A DNA stretch of 64,000 nt from Lingula anatina (taxonomy: Eukaryota > Brachiopoda > Lingulata > Lingulida > Lingulidae): contig NW_019775554.1 in assembly GCF_001039355.2 (NCBI RefSeq), positions 246,607-310,606 on the forward strand, given 5' to 3'. Numbering within the stretch: position 1 is the first letter of the stretch; the number at the start of each line of letters is the position of its first letter. The translations under genes were made by a program, and so were the position numbers. Of this stretch, positions 36,575-48,700 are shown one piece after another. Below the pieces are notes generated by a model that did no database searches, was not told the origin of the DNA, and worked only from the letters and a program-made list of their open reading frames with translations.

Positions 36575-38013
36575 CTGGATACGTGAATGCTGTGAAGTTT
36601 TCCACTTCTTCACCCGTAACATCTGACACAATGACAACCTGCACAATGAAGCATTTGTTGAGAAAACTTGGCCTGACGTCCTCCGAGTGAGCAGTCACGT
36701 GAGCTTCCTGGTGTGAAAGCAAGTAGAGAGTAAACATTTAACTTCCGAGTTAAAAAAAACAAGAAGGCGTATAGCTTCCTTCTTACCAAAAAATATTTCA
36801 TCTGAATGTTAAGCATAATTTCATTTCTGTATTACGGTATTCCCATTTCATACTCGTTCAAAGAGCTAGGAAACTGCCTCGAACAGTTCTTCGAAACATA
36901 TACTAGCTGATGGCTTACAAAGAAACCCTTGATATATTTTGTAATAAGTGAGATAATTAAAACTGCAAATTTCTCACTGGATTCAGATTACCGTGGGGCA
37001 AAGAAAGTTTCGTCCTACCGGTAAGTTTATCAGTATATCTGTGCATCCCTCCTGTTCTGTTCTTATGTTTAATCGTTCCTTGAGTTCATTCTCTATGTGA
37101 TAAAGAAATAACTGGGAAAATAATGAAAATGAGAAACATCACGAAGATTATAAAAATGGTGTCTCTAGGGACAGCGTGAAAATACAGTGTTACTTAAAGC
37201 GCGCGATTCATTACTATCCTGTTTATTCGTTAGGATTCCTTATACACTTACGAGCAACAATTTATCTCAACTTTGCAAATGTCCTTCTCTTTTCTCACGG
37301 GGTTTTGAGATAGCGTTCTATGTATGAGTTAAATGCCACCACCGAAAATACATAACATACATTACTGTAATCCAAACCTCTGTAATTCAAATAAATTCAG
37401 GCACCTTACATACCTCAATGAAGCTGACTTTTGCACCATCAGCCGTCCCTTTTAATTCATCAATATACTGGGGAAACACCGCTTTGGTTGTGTTCAGAAA
37501 GTTTTGAACCACTCTGTGTCCGTCTTGGGTGTTATAAAACGGCAGCAACTTTTGCTGTAATGTTGCATTCTGGGTAACGCACTCCTGAACCAGGTCCTGG
37601 GTGAGTTGGCCCTAAAGAAAAGAGCCATCTTTATGACAATATTTAACTTTCACTATACATGCAGGGACCCGAGGGGGGGGGCTTCTAAGTAGGCGAGTGG
37701 GTGTGGGGCAGAGACACAAGGGTAAAGAACCATCAATATTTTCCTTCGCTTTGTTTCGCTCGGTTTTCTAAAATGGGTGACTAAGAGTGGAGACTAAACC
37801 GTATCTACAATGTGCAAATGTACTTAATCACTGAAATATGTACGTGACGCGTGTTAGGTCGGTGGATTATAAACCAATTTATCCCATGCAATCGATGCAT
37901 TTGTTTATACTTACAATTCGGTACCCGACATCATAGTGCCTCCCTCGGGCCCAGAAAACGGGGACACTTTCTTTGCTGTGCTCCTTCACAGAGCATATCA
38001 TCCTACTCGACAT
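36575..38013 (-). CDS. Tan-like C45 N-terminal-nucleophile hydrolase, 5' four exons (intact copy)
   Basis: Exons 38013-37915 (33 codons, start ATG at 38013), 37611-37414 (66), 37111-37019 (31) and 36707-36575 (44 + 1 nt) join in frame. The protein starts MSSRMICSVKEH and has VFWARGRHYDVGYRI, the N-terminal motif of the penicillin acyl-CoA acyltransferase/tan family (peptidase family C45). FPQYIDELKGTADGA and SFIELFLYHIENEL follow, then EQEGCTDILIN, where Cys122 is the predicted autocatalytic nucleophile. Exon 4 gives AHSEDVRP and FTAFTYPG. Family members cleave themselves before the Cys and hydrolyse amide bonds; Drosophila Tan hydrolyses carcinine and beta-alanyl-dopamine. The substrate here is unknown. 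Later exons are missing because the contig ends at 36371. All four exons have GT-AG borders. Confidence 0.85.
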
Positions 38014-38620
38014 CAGTTACGTCAGACAGGCAAAAAGTGCTACATGTGCATGAGATATCCCACGGGATTTAAACGTACACAAGCTTTTGTCACACTGGAT
38101 GTGTGTGCGACATTCTTCCATTTCTGCCTTGGTGCATTACAGATGATATATGCATACTGCATTGTTTTACCTTTGCGATGTCAACAATATTAAACAGAGA
38201 TAAGATCTTGTTGAGCCCTGGCACGCAAAACTATTCGGGTAGAAAATGACCATTGTTGAGTACAAATACCGGGGTACAGCCTTGAACTCCACCAAAGTTC
38301 GATTGCCGCAGAAAGTGAAGACGTCATAGCACAATTATTCATAATGGACTTTTATTTGATTGTGATGCTTATCAAGAGATATATTATTTATTTATCGGAG
38401 GGGGTCATAGCGGACTTGTACCCTTTCCTTTGGATCTGAATTAATTATTTCTATCCCCCAAAAATAATAATAATAAAAANAGACCGGATTCGGTTTAGAA
38501 ACTTTTGTCGCCATTTCCCAACCCTGATTGGGGAAAACACTCTTTTACTTTGCAATTGTTATGTATGAGAGCTGATCTATCCTGATCTAAACATCTATAC
38601 ATCTATACAACATGGACTAC

Positions 38621-40106
38621 CTGGATACGTGAATGCTGTGAAGTTTTCCACTTCTTCACCCGTAACATCTGACACAATGACAACCTGCACAATGAAGCAT
38701 TTGTTGAGAAAACTTGGCCTGACGTCCTCCGAGTGAGCAGTCACGTGAGCTTCCTGGTGTGAAAGCAAGTAGAGAGTAAAAATTTAACTTCGAGTTAAAA
38801 AACAAGAAGGCGTATAGCTTCCTTCTTGCCAAAAAAGATTTCATCTGAATGTTAAGCATAATTTCGTTTCTGTATTACGGTATTCCCATTTCATACTCGT
38901 TCAAAGAACTAGGAAACTGCCTCGAACAGTTCTTCGAAACATATACTAGCTGATGGCTTACAAAGAAATCCTTGATATATTTTGTAATAAGTGAGATAAT
39001 TAAAACTGCAAATTTCTCACTGGATTCAGATTACCGTGGGGCAAAGAAAGTTTCGTCCTACCTGCATCCCTCCTGTTCTGTATTTATGTTTAATCGTTCC
39101 TTGAGTTCATTCTCTATGTGATACAGAAATAACTGGGAAAATAATGAAAATGAGAAAGATCACGAAGATTATAAAAATGGTGTCTCTAGGGACAGCGTGA
39201 AAATACAGTGTTACTTAAAGCGCGCGATTCATTACTATCCTGTTTATTCGTTAGGATTCCGCATACACTTAGAGCAACAATTTATCTCAACTTTGCAAAT
39301 GTCCTTTTCTTTTCTCACGGGGTTTTGAGATAACGTTCTATGTATGAGTTAAATGCCACCACCGAAAATAAATAACATATATTACTGTAATCCAAACTTC
39401 TGTAATCTAAATAAATTCAGGTGTCTTACATACCTCAATGAAGCTGACTTTTGCACCATCAGCCGTCCCTTTTAATTCATCAATATACTGGGGAAACACC
39501 GCTTTGGTTGTGTGCAGAAAGTTTTGGACCACCCTGTGTCCGTCTTGGGTGTTATAAAACGGCAACAACTTTTGCTGTAATGTTGCATTCTGGGTAACGC
39601 ATTCCTGTACCAGGTCCTGGTTGAGTTGGCCCTAAAGAAAATAACCGATTTTATGACAATGTAACCTTGCGCATTCAGGGACCCGGGGTTGTTACTATAG
39701 GTAGGCGAGTAGGTGTAGGGCAGGGACACAGAGGTAGAGAACTACCAACGATCTGTTTCACTTTGCTCTGTTTTCTAAAACAGATGACTAAGAGTGGAGA
39801 CCAAACCGTATCTACATTGTACAAATGTCACTGAAATATATACGCGGCGCGTGTGAGGTCGAAGGAAGGGCGCTTCTGAAAGGGCGTTGGTAGAGGTCAG
39901 GCGGATGTGCATCTGCAAAATATTTTGCACACTAGTTGAGGGAATTAAGACCTCCCGTTTACGTTGGATTATAAAGTAATTTATCCCATGCAAGCATTGT
40001 TTATACTTTTTTGGTGCCCGACATCATAGTGCCTCCCTCGGGCACAGAAAACGGGGACACTTTCTTTGCTGTGCTCCTTCTCAGAGCATATCATTCTACT
40101 CGTCAT
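38621..40106 (-). pseudogene. Damaged second copy of the tan-like C45 hydrolase 5' half
   Basis: Same four exons as the intact copy: remnant 40106-40013, 39631-39434 (open), 39132-39062 and 38753-38621 (open, same protein as copy 1). Two lesions are visible. In exon 1, the donor region AATT|GTAAGTAT has become AAAAAGTAT, so the GT donor is gone; Trp of VFWARG is also Cys and Tyr of GYRI is His. In exon 3, 22 nt are deleted right after the nucleophile codon, so the exon ends G-C and shifts frame, losing TDILINLP. A functional enzyme is unlikely. Exon 2 differs from copy 1 by only two residues (T to N and N to H), so decay is recent. Confidence 0.82.
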
Positions 40107-40550
40107 CAATTACGTCAGACAGGCAAATCGTTTAAGTTCTACATGTGCACAGGTATCACATGGGATCTAAATGTACACAAGCTTTTGTCACACTGGATGT
40201 GTGCGCCATTCTTCCATCTTTGCCTTGGTGCATTACAGATGATATATGCATACTGCATTGTTTTACCATTGCGATGACAACAATATTAAAAACAGATAAG
40301 ATCTTGTTGAGCCCTGGCACACAAAACTGTTCGAGAAGAAAATGACCATTGTTGAGTATAAATACCTTGAACTCCACTAAAGTTCGCTTGCCGCAGAAAG
40401 TGAAGACGTCACAGCACAATTATACATAATGGATTTTTATTTGATTGTGATGCTTATCAAGATATATATTTTTTTATTTATTGGAGGGGTCATAGCAGAC
40501 ATGTACCCTTCCCTTTGGATCTTAATTAACTCTTTCAATCCCCCCCCGAA

Positions 40551-42706
40551 ATAATAATAAAAAATTACAACATTTTCCACCCCCTTGTCCTACATAATAA
40601 AGAAAAAGTATCTAGAAGGTGCTGTATTACCTCCGCCCCATGTAGTATAGAATCAATTAATGAAGTAAAATGACAAACGCAACATGTAGGTTAATTGGTT
40701 TTAGGCCAGTTAAGGCCAATTTTTATTTTTTGTCAAAGCCAAATAAGATGAATAACAATTGTATTTTATCTTTGTTAAATGACCATGAGCTCAAAATTGT
40801 AATCGTCCAGCGTGAAGCTGTTATAAACGTCAAAAAACTTACTTTTTGACTGTGAAACAAAACAATTATCTCTATTCTTGAGACATAAATAATTTCCATT
40901 TTTGCCCAATATAGGATACAATTCTGCATTTAACTTACTTCCTAAAATTATACTTGCACTTAGTAACTTTTCAAATTTTATTAAATTGAATTTGAATAAA
41001 ATTTTGCTAATTTTCGATTAATAAAAAGTTACCATAACTCTTTGCTTTACAACAGATTTACAACATTATTAACTGACAACATTGAAAACACTCAAATAAT
41101 ATAAATTTTAAACAACCTTAAAAGTTAGTTCAAACCGAGTAAATTATTCATTTTAAGCCTATATTACATTTGCTAGGTGATGTCCGTAAGGTGCACGTAT
41201 ACTAACCGTTAATCGGTTTTCGTTTGGTGTTTGGGTGGAGGAAGGTTGTATCGGAAGAAAACGTTCGGACTCACAGCCACCGTAAGCTTAACAATTTTGT
41301 CAAGCTAATATTTTCGAAAAATTAACTTATTCTGAAAACCACAAGCTTGGCGGCGATATCGTAGATGGAATTGCAATGTTCTCTTATGGGTAGGCCTATT
41401 GTTCGGTGGACTTGGGGTTATCGTGGTTTAGTGGATTAAAGAGGCATAAAAGTATTTATTGTATTAAAAAAAACGCACTGTCAATTCCTTGCATTAATGT
41501 GAAATTATTTGTTCTCTTCTTCTTGTAATGCGGGTGCTAAAATCATAGGGGGGGGGGGGAGGCATCGATAATGTACCGATCTTCAAGGAAGCCGCATGTA
41601 ACGTGTCCTGTCAACATGGCTGCACTAAGACGAAAGGGCAGTGTTTTATCACTAACCGTTTTTTCCTACTTGACCTCAAGGTCATGTCGAGGCAATGGCA
41701 CGGAATCTGCATGTAATAAACACACATTCTCCTTAAAAAAAATAAATCGCACGGAAAATCGAAGATTTCATCGCATGGTGCCCGAGGCAAATGTAATCAA
41801 GGCTTTAACATCGGAAACAATTAATCCTTGAAAAAATGTGCGAAAGTATCATGATATTCTCCTAAGATCATGAAAATATTTAACTTGAAATTTACCTTAC
41901 ACCAATCGTCAAAAATCGATTAATCATATATCCGATATCAGCTTTATGAAATGGTATGTTTTTGAAAAAAAGATAAAATGCACACGTGTGCATAAAGTAA
42001 ATACTTTGCCTTTTGCAAATTTTCAAACTTTTTACTAATACAACGCTTGATTTTTAAGTATTAAGTTGATACTTACCGTACTTGGCCATGGATAATTAAG
42101 TAAATTTTTGCTACAAACTAATTTTCTTGCAATTTACTACATGTGTGGTACCAAACAAGAACCAGAAGACTAGCTTCTGTGAATGAAAAGGTGAACCAAA
42201 GCTTATCTGCTTACTTTTACCAGGGCTGACTGATTTATCACTAGATATTTACAGATGTGCCTCTGACTAATTATAAACACTTAAATATAATGTACAGTGA
42301 ATTTTTAATGGAATTGTCGTCACTCAGCTGGTGTCTGGTATAAAGCACTAGTCTGTTGGGCTGGTTACAGATTACTCTAACTACATACAGAATAAAGCGC
42401 CCGCATCTTTGATGTCCAAAACGCATAATCCTTCCTAAACAACTATTTTGACAGTAGAAAAGTTTGTTATAATTGACAACGCTATGAGTTGTCCCAATGT
42501 AATGTATTATTATGGCGCCCACACAACTATTTACGATGAATATTGATTAACAATAAAACCGTATTGTTCAACTTTACAACAATTAAAAGCGTAAGACCAC
42601 CGCGTAAATATTGATTTTGCCTCGGATACAGTTCCGTTATTTTGTCCAAGATTTAGCCAAAGAAGCATCTAAATCTTTATCTTTCCTTTAATGCTCTAAC
42701 GCATAC
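40551..42706. other. AT-rich stretch downstream of the SMB gene, no gene seen
   Basis: No supported exon or known repeat on either strand. The left part is upstream of the damaged C45 copy. The right part should contain the 3' UTR of the somatomedin-B gene. Confidence 0.45.
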
Positions 42707-45700
42707 CTAGAAGTCCCACACCGCTGCCACCATCGCCATTAACATCCAAAGTCCAACGCGACCGAAATGAATGTTTCCTCGGTTCTGCTTCGGGGTTGAG
42801 AACGTGGTCGCACCTCCCGGAGGCGGCACGGAGCTGTGATGCGTGATGTTCTTCACGCAGGCAGAGAGCGATCCTGAGCGTATACCCACTGGCCCTCCGG
42901 ATATCTCCAGCTGAACGTTTTGTAGAGCGTTTTCCATCCATACTTGCACTTGGTCGAAAATGTTGCGACCTTCCTCGTAGTGGGCTAGGCTCACGTGAAG
43001 GGTGACCATTGTGTGAACAACAAATGTTATGGATGTGTTTTCCGCGTCGCGTTTCTGAATACAGAAAAGAATTTCTGCCTGCACAGCATTCAGTACAGCT
43101 CTCAATCGACCATCACGTGCGATATCCATACATCGATCTCTTGGTGTTGGTACCCAGCCACATGGTTTAAAGTGCAAGGAAACTGTCGATTTTACTACTG
43201 TAAAATTGTACATGAGGGGGCGGCAGTCCTGGGCATCAGGAACAAAACCAGGGGGGCACACTATCTGCTGATCCACAGGCTGGAAAAAAAGATAAGTGAG
43301 CTGATGTACATCCATAAAGCCCAGAAAAAATGTTAACAAAATTGTACTCTTACGTACATAATAATCTTATGTGATATAATCTTAATATAATATAATCTTA
43401 ACATGATAAATGCAGCAAAAAAAATTAATTAAGTAATTATTTCCAATATTTTATCTGTATTCAACTTCCATCATTTTCCTCATCATTAATGGTTATTGTA
43501 GTTTGTTTTCTCACCCTAGTCATGACGTCATCATCATGTTTGCTGTCTTGATCTCCGAGGTACAATAGGGCGCGGAAAGAAAGTCCAAGCAGTCTTTCTG
43601 ATTGTGGTGTGGAGTTCTGTTCTGAATATAACATTCAAATATATGTAATTAATGAGAAGGCAAGTAAGCTTGCGAACACGATCAACTACAAGTCACCCAA
43701 ATCCAATATAGAGGTGCATTTCACATGCTGAAGTGTCACATGATGAAGTGTGGAGTTGTATTCCATTAGTTAAACATACATGTATGTTTATAGAATAGAA
43801 GTTCTCGAGTGTGAATTTTATTTTTTTATTGAACAAATAAAAGACAAACAAAGGAAGAGAACAATTTACAATATAAAGAGGTGGCACTGAGATGATAGTA
43901 ATAAAAATAATAATCAACTAGAGGATAAGAGAAACGATACCGCCTCCGAGTATTGTACCTGTACCACCAGCTGGAGTAAGTGCATTTGTATGAAAAGCAA
44001 AGTGTGGTTTATGGCGAAAAGTCTGTCAAGGTCAAATTCAAGATCACAGTAAAATTATAAATATGCAGGTACATTTAGGACTTCCTATTCAAGTTCAGTG
44101 GTAACTAATGGCATATCTCTAAATAATATATCTTCGTAAAATGTAGGATAAATATCAAATTCAAGTTCAAAAGTAATTATAGATGTATCTCTGCCGGTTT
44201 TGGAGATATAAAGTTTTAAAAAAATTGCAAAGTTGAGTTCATAGTGAAAAGAAGGTCCAAAGTCAAATTTCAGGTCCCAATCAGGCTGCAAATAGTTGGG
44301 GGTATCTCTGACAGTTCTGGAGACAAAATGGTCAGAGATTTTGCAAAGATCAAATCATTATGAAAAGTAGGACAAAGGTCAAATTCAAGGCACAGTCAGA
44401 TTGCCAGTATATGACCCCTATTCAAGTTCAATAGTAACTATGGGCGTATCTCTGCTAATTTTGCAGTATTTCGCATTTTATTTTCACCACTGAATATTGC
44501 GACGTTGTACTTTTTTGATAAGGCGCAACTCTTTAACCGTATGGAAAAAAAAAAACTTTCATTATTACGCTTGACAAGTTCTACAAAATGCAACAAACAA
44601 GAAGTCTTTACCCGGTAGAATTTACGGTTCCTGAGTTGCCAGTTTTGGTATCTAATGGCTGCTCCCCCATGATAATGCACCAATTGACCCAAAACACACC
44701 AAGATTAATATGACCCTAAGTGTAACACCTGGCCATTATACAATAGTTAAGGTCTCTGTAGTTTCTGAAAATTGATGCAAATATTTTTTTTTCAAATAAA
44801 TCCCATTTTTAGAAAATTTTGGCCCGTTTGACCTTGAAATAAAGGTCTTAGGTAAAGGGCATTTTTGAAATATTCACATATGACTTTTGGTCAGTCATCT
44901 ATAGTAATTTATTCTCATAATTCCTTCAGTTTGGGAGAAAACCCCAAATTTTACGTGGATCGAGTTGAGATTATATGTGATCTACATCCAAGAGATGGTT
45001 ACGCAGGCTTCTGTAGTCAGGGAGGAGAGACGGGTATGGACTAAAACTATGTGTACCGCCAGCGCCTACGCTGGTGATGCAGTAACAGATATAGAAGTAG
45101 CTTAATTGGAAATGGAGGAGTAGAACGTATATGCGTAGATAACAGTGCTTTTCCTAAGCTTGTTATCTCTTAGCTTGATGATACACTTAAAGTAAAACAC
45201 TATATTATAGTTATTTACAAAAACAGTAGTAGTTCAAACACACGTACTTGAAAGCTTTAAATACTGCCATATAACTACCTTTTACGTATCCAAAATAGTC
45301 TTAAACTAATCTCCAAAAAACACTGACTATTCACACCATTTTTTATCAGAAAGTTCAGATTTCAATTTTCTGTATGCTATGTCCCTTTCTGTTAACAACT
45401 TTTCAGGAATTTAATTAGACTCAAAAAATCTAGCCCCATCTCCCTTTTATGTGATACCTTGTTACAAGAATATTGAAATCTAATGGCCTAAATGTATTTG
45501 ATTGATCGAGTTCCAAATAAGCAGTTTGTAAATTAAATTCTATGCCCATGTTTGCCTTACAATAAATCGTTTGCAGTGCACTCCATAGATTTTTTCTGGT
45601 TAAACAATAAAAAATATGTTCTAGATTCTCTTTTGCACATTCACACATCATTATCAATTTCATTTATCAACTTTAATTAAGATTTAACAGGATGAAGTCT

Positions 45701-48700
45701 ATGTAGGTTTTAAAACAATGAAAAAGCCCCCGAAAACATAAAATACCGGCGTTTACATTTTTTTGTTGCAATGTATAAGCATCGGCAACTCAAAGTGTTA
45801 ATCGTAAATTTAACACCTTTCTATTTTGAGGTGATATAGCAATCGGTATGGGACGTAACTTCATCCGCAAACAAGATTTTATTGCGAAAAATTGGCAAAG
45901 TTGTCCAAGAGAGTGCAGACTACAATCCCTTGCCGTCATTTTGGTTTAAATGTTTTGTTATGGAGTTATGAGCCCCTAATTACAGATTTTCAGAAATGCA
46001 TTATTTTGCTTAATCAACGATAAAATGTAAACTAAAACTTTTAAGAAAATCGCTGGTAGAGAACTAAATAGTGATGGTAGAGAACTAAATAGTGATAGAT
46101 CAAAGAGAAATTTGAGAAACCGATTTTCCAGTTTTCACCCCAAAATGACGATTATGACGTCACCCGTAAGATGACATGTGTTTTAAATGTAAATTAATTT
46201 ACTCACTGAACACTAAAGATTTACTTATTACCCACATTAAAGGGATAATAACTCTTCGTATGTGATCTATATTTCACAATAAAAACATTGTGAACAACTC
46301 ATAGAAATATAATATATTCTGTTTTAACACAAAAACAGCAGTTATAGCTTTTATTCTGATATCTGAGCATGTACACAGACTGCTTGACCTCCATTGATGG
46401 CTATACTATGTAAGCATCTCTTAAGAGATTTTAACCAAAAAAAAAAAAAAACAAACTTTTTAGAAAAATACCAGGGACTAACTTTGAACGTAAAATTGAT
46501 TCATTAAGCATTAGTAAGTATGGAAAATTGTTGTTTACTCCAGGAACATTCATTTTTTGTTGTTTACTCCAGGAAAATTCATTTTTTTGGAACAAACGAA
46601 GAGTTTTTATCCCTTTAATGTAAGTAAGGCAGTAAATAAGGGGTTTGGGGCAAAGGGTGACAATATCTTTAAGTTTTTCCTCCATTTTACCCCATTTTTC
46701 ATTTTTGGGACTTTCTTTAAAGACACTATGGAATTCCTTACACTCCTTTTCGCTTTTATACACAATTTTAGCAACCAGTGGAATATATGGATATTCTATG
46801 AACTTCATATTCATTCCTCTCCATTTACATGTATTTTAATGACTTTGCATATACCGTGATATTTAAGACAATCTACATTTACAAGTTGTATTTTCTATTA
46901 AATTCTGGCAGACCTAAAAATTCCCATTTTATTCCATTATGTCACCAACTACTTTTACACTTTTTTCATACCATTTCTTATAAAACACAGTTTAAGGTCC
47001 TACAAGAATATCATTGTTATAGAAAAGAAGTTGATACAGTAATTTCTCAGCATCCAAAAATACATTACTACTTACATATTTTCATACTTTTAAAACATTT
47101 CAAAAATCATCTCTGTTTATTTGTTCCTTGGGGAAAGCATCTCCGAGCACCGTAAGGCGTTTGATAGCAAGTATTCCATTTGCAGTTTTAAACATCGATA
47201 GCCATTTATCGCTTTAACTTTTGATTAATATTCCCTATAAAAGTTCCTAAATCTAACATCTTAAGTCCACCATTGGAATATACAACTGCTAAAACGGTAC
47301 GTTTTATTTTATTTATCTTATTACCTCATATATGTAACCTAATAATGAATCATTTAGCCTCTTTATGCAAAACTCCTCCAGGTTAGGCAGCGATATAGGC
47401 AGATGGCTTAATTTAGGTATAATGAGCGTTTTTATCATCTTTATTCTACCCAGGGGAGTAACCAGTCTGTTCTTTCAATTTTTAAAAGTATTTTAGTTGG
47501 GAATTTGTTTCTTGAAATTTAATCTTACCATACTACTTAAATGTACATCAAATTCTACACCTAAAAGTGCAAATGAAGTACTAACCCATTCTAGTTCCCA
47601 TCTATCATGGTGAAATACATCGGCGGTAAAACGTTTGAATCCTATCCATNNNNNNNNNNNNNNNNNNNNNNNNNNNNNNNNNNNNNNNNNNNNNNNNNNN
47701 NNNNNNNNNNNNNNNNNNNNNNNNNNNNNNNNNNNNNNNNNNNNNNNNNNNNNNNNNNNNNNNNNNNNNNNNNNNNNNNNNNNNNNNNNNNNNNNNNNNN
47801 NNNNNNNNNNNNNNNNNNNNNNNNNNNNNNNNNNNNNNNNNNNNNNNNNNNNNNNNNNNNNNNNNNNNNNNNNNNNNNNNNNNNNNNNNNNNNNNNNNNN
47901 NNNNNNNNNNNNNNNNNNNNNNNNNNNNNNNNNNNNNNNNNNNNNNNNNNNNNNNNNNNNNNNNNNNNNNNNNNNNNNNNNNNNNNNNNNNNNNNNNNNN
48001 NNNNNNNNNNNNNNNNNNNNNNNNNNNNNNNNNNNNNNNNNNNNNNNNNNNNNNNNNNNNNNNNNNNNNNNNNNNNNNNNNNNNNNNNNNNNNNNNNNNN
48101 NNNNNNNNNNNNNNNNNNNNNNNNNNNNNNNNNNNNNNNNNNNNNNNNNNNNNNNNNNNNNNNNNNNNNNNNNNNNNNNNNNNNNNNNNNNNNNNNNNNN
48201 NNNNNNNNNNNNNNNNNNNNNNNNNNNNNNNNTTTTTAGAAAAATACCAGGGACTAACTTTGAACGTAAAATTGATTCATTAAGCATTAGTAAGTATGGA
48301 AAATTGTTGTTTACTCCAGGAACATTCATTTTTTGTTGTTTACTCCAGGAAAATTCATTTTTTTGGAACAAACGAAGAGTTTTTATCCCTTTAATGTAAG
48401 TAAGGCAGTAAATAAGGGGTTTGGGGCAAAGGGTGACAATATCTTTAAGTTTTTCCTCCATTTTACCCCATTTTTCATTTTTGGGACTTTCTTTAAAGAC
48501 ACTATGGAATTCCTTACACTCCTTTTCGCTTTTATACACAATTTTAGCAACCAGTGGAATATATGGATATTCTATGAACTTCATATTCATTCCTCTCCTT
48601 TTACATGTATTTTAATGACTTTGCATATACCGTGATATTTAAGACAATCTACATTTACAAGTTGTATTTTCTATTAAATTCTGGCAGACCTAAAAATTCC

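Larger units (their letters stand above)
36452..40550. repeat. Pair of ~2-kb direct repeats (36452-38479 and 38481-40550)
   Basis: The two halves align over their whole length, including introns and upstream flank, with scattered substitutions and several indels. One indel is ~95 bp, near 39855-39960, present only in the right half; a 22-bp indel removes exon sequence at 39062. The right half begins exactly at the n of 38480, at the point matching about 36452. This is either a recent tandem duplication or two diverged haplotypes placed in series. Confidence 0.9.

Noticed and set aside
41571-41831. 86-codon plus-strand frame MYRSSRKPHVTCPVN
   Set aside because: No splice context, no recognisable domain and unremarkable composition; most likely chance.
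46557-47155. Plus-strand frames of about 100 codons (Phe/Leu-rich), repeated at 48333-48931
   Set aside because: They are antisense to the fossil L1-Tx1 ORF2 and duplicated with the contig overlap.
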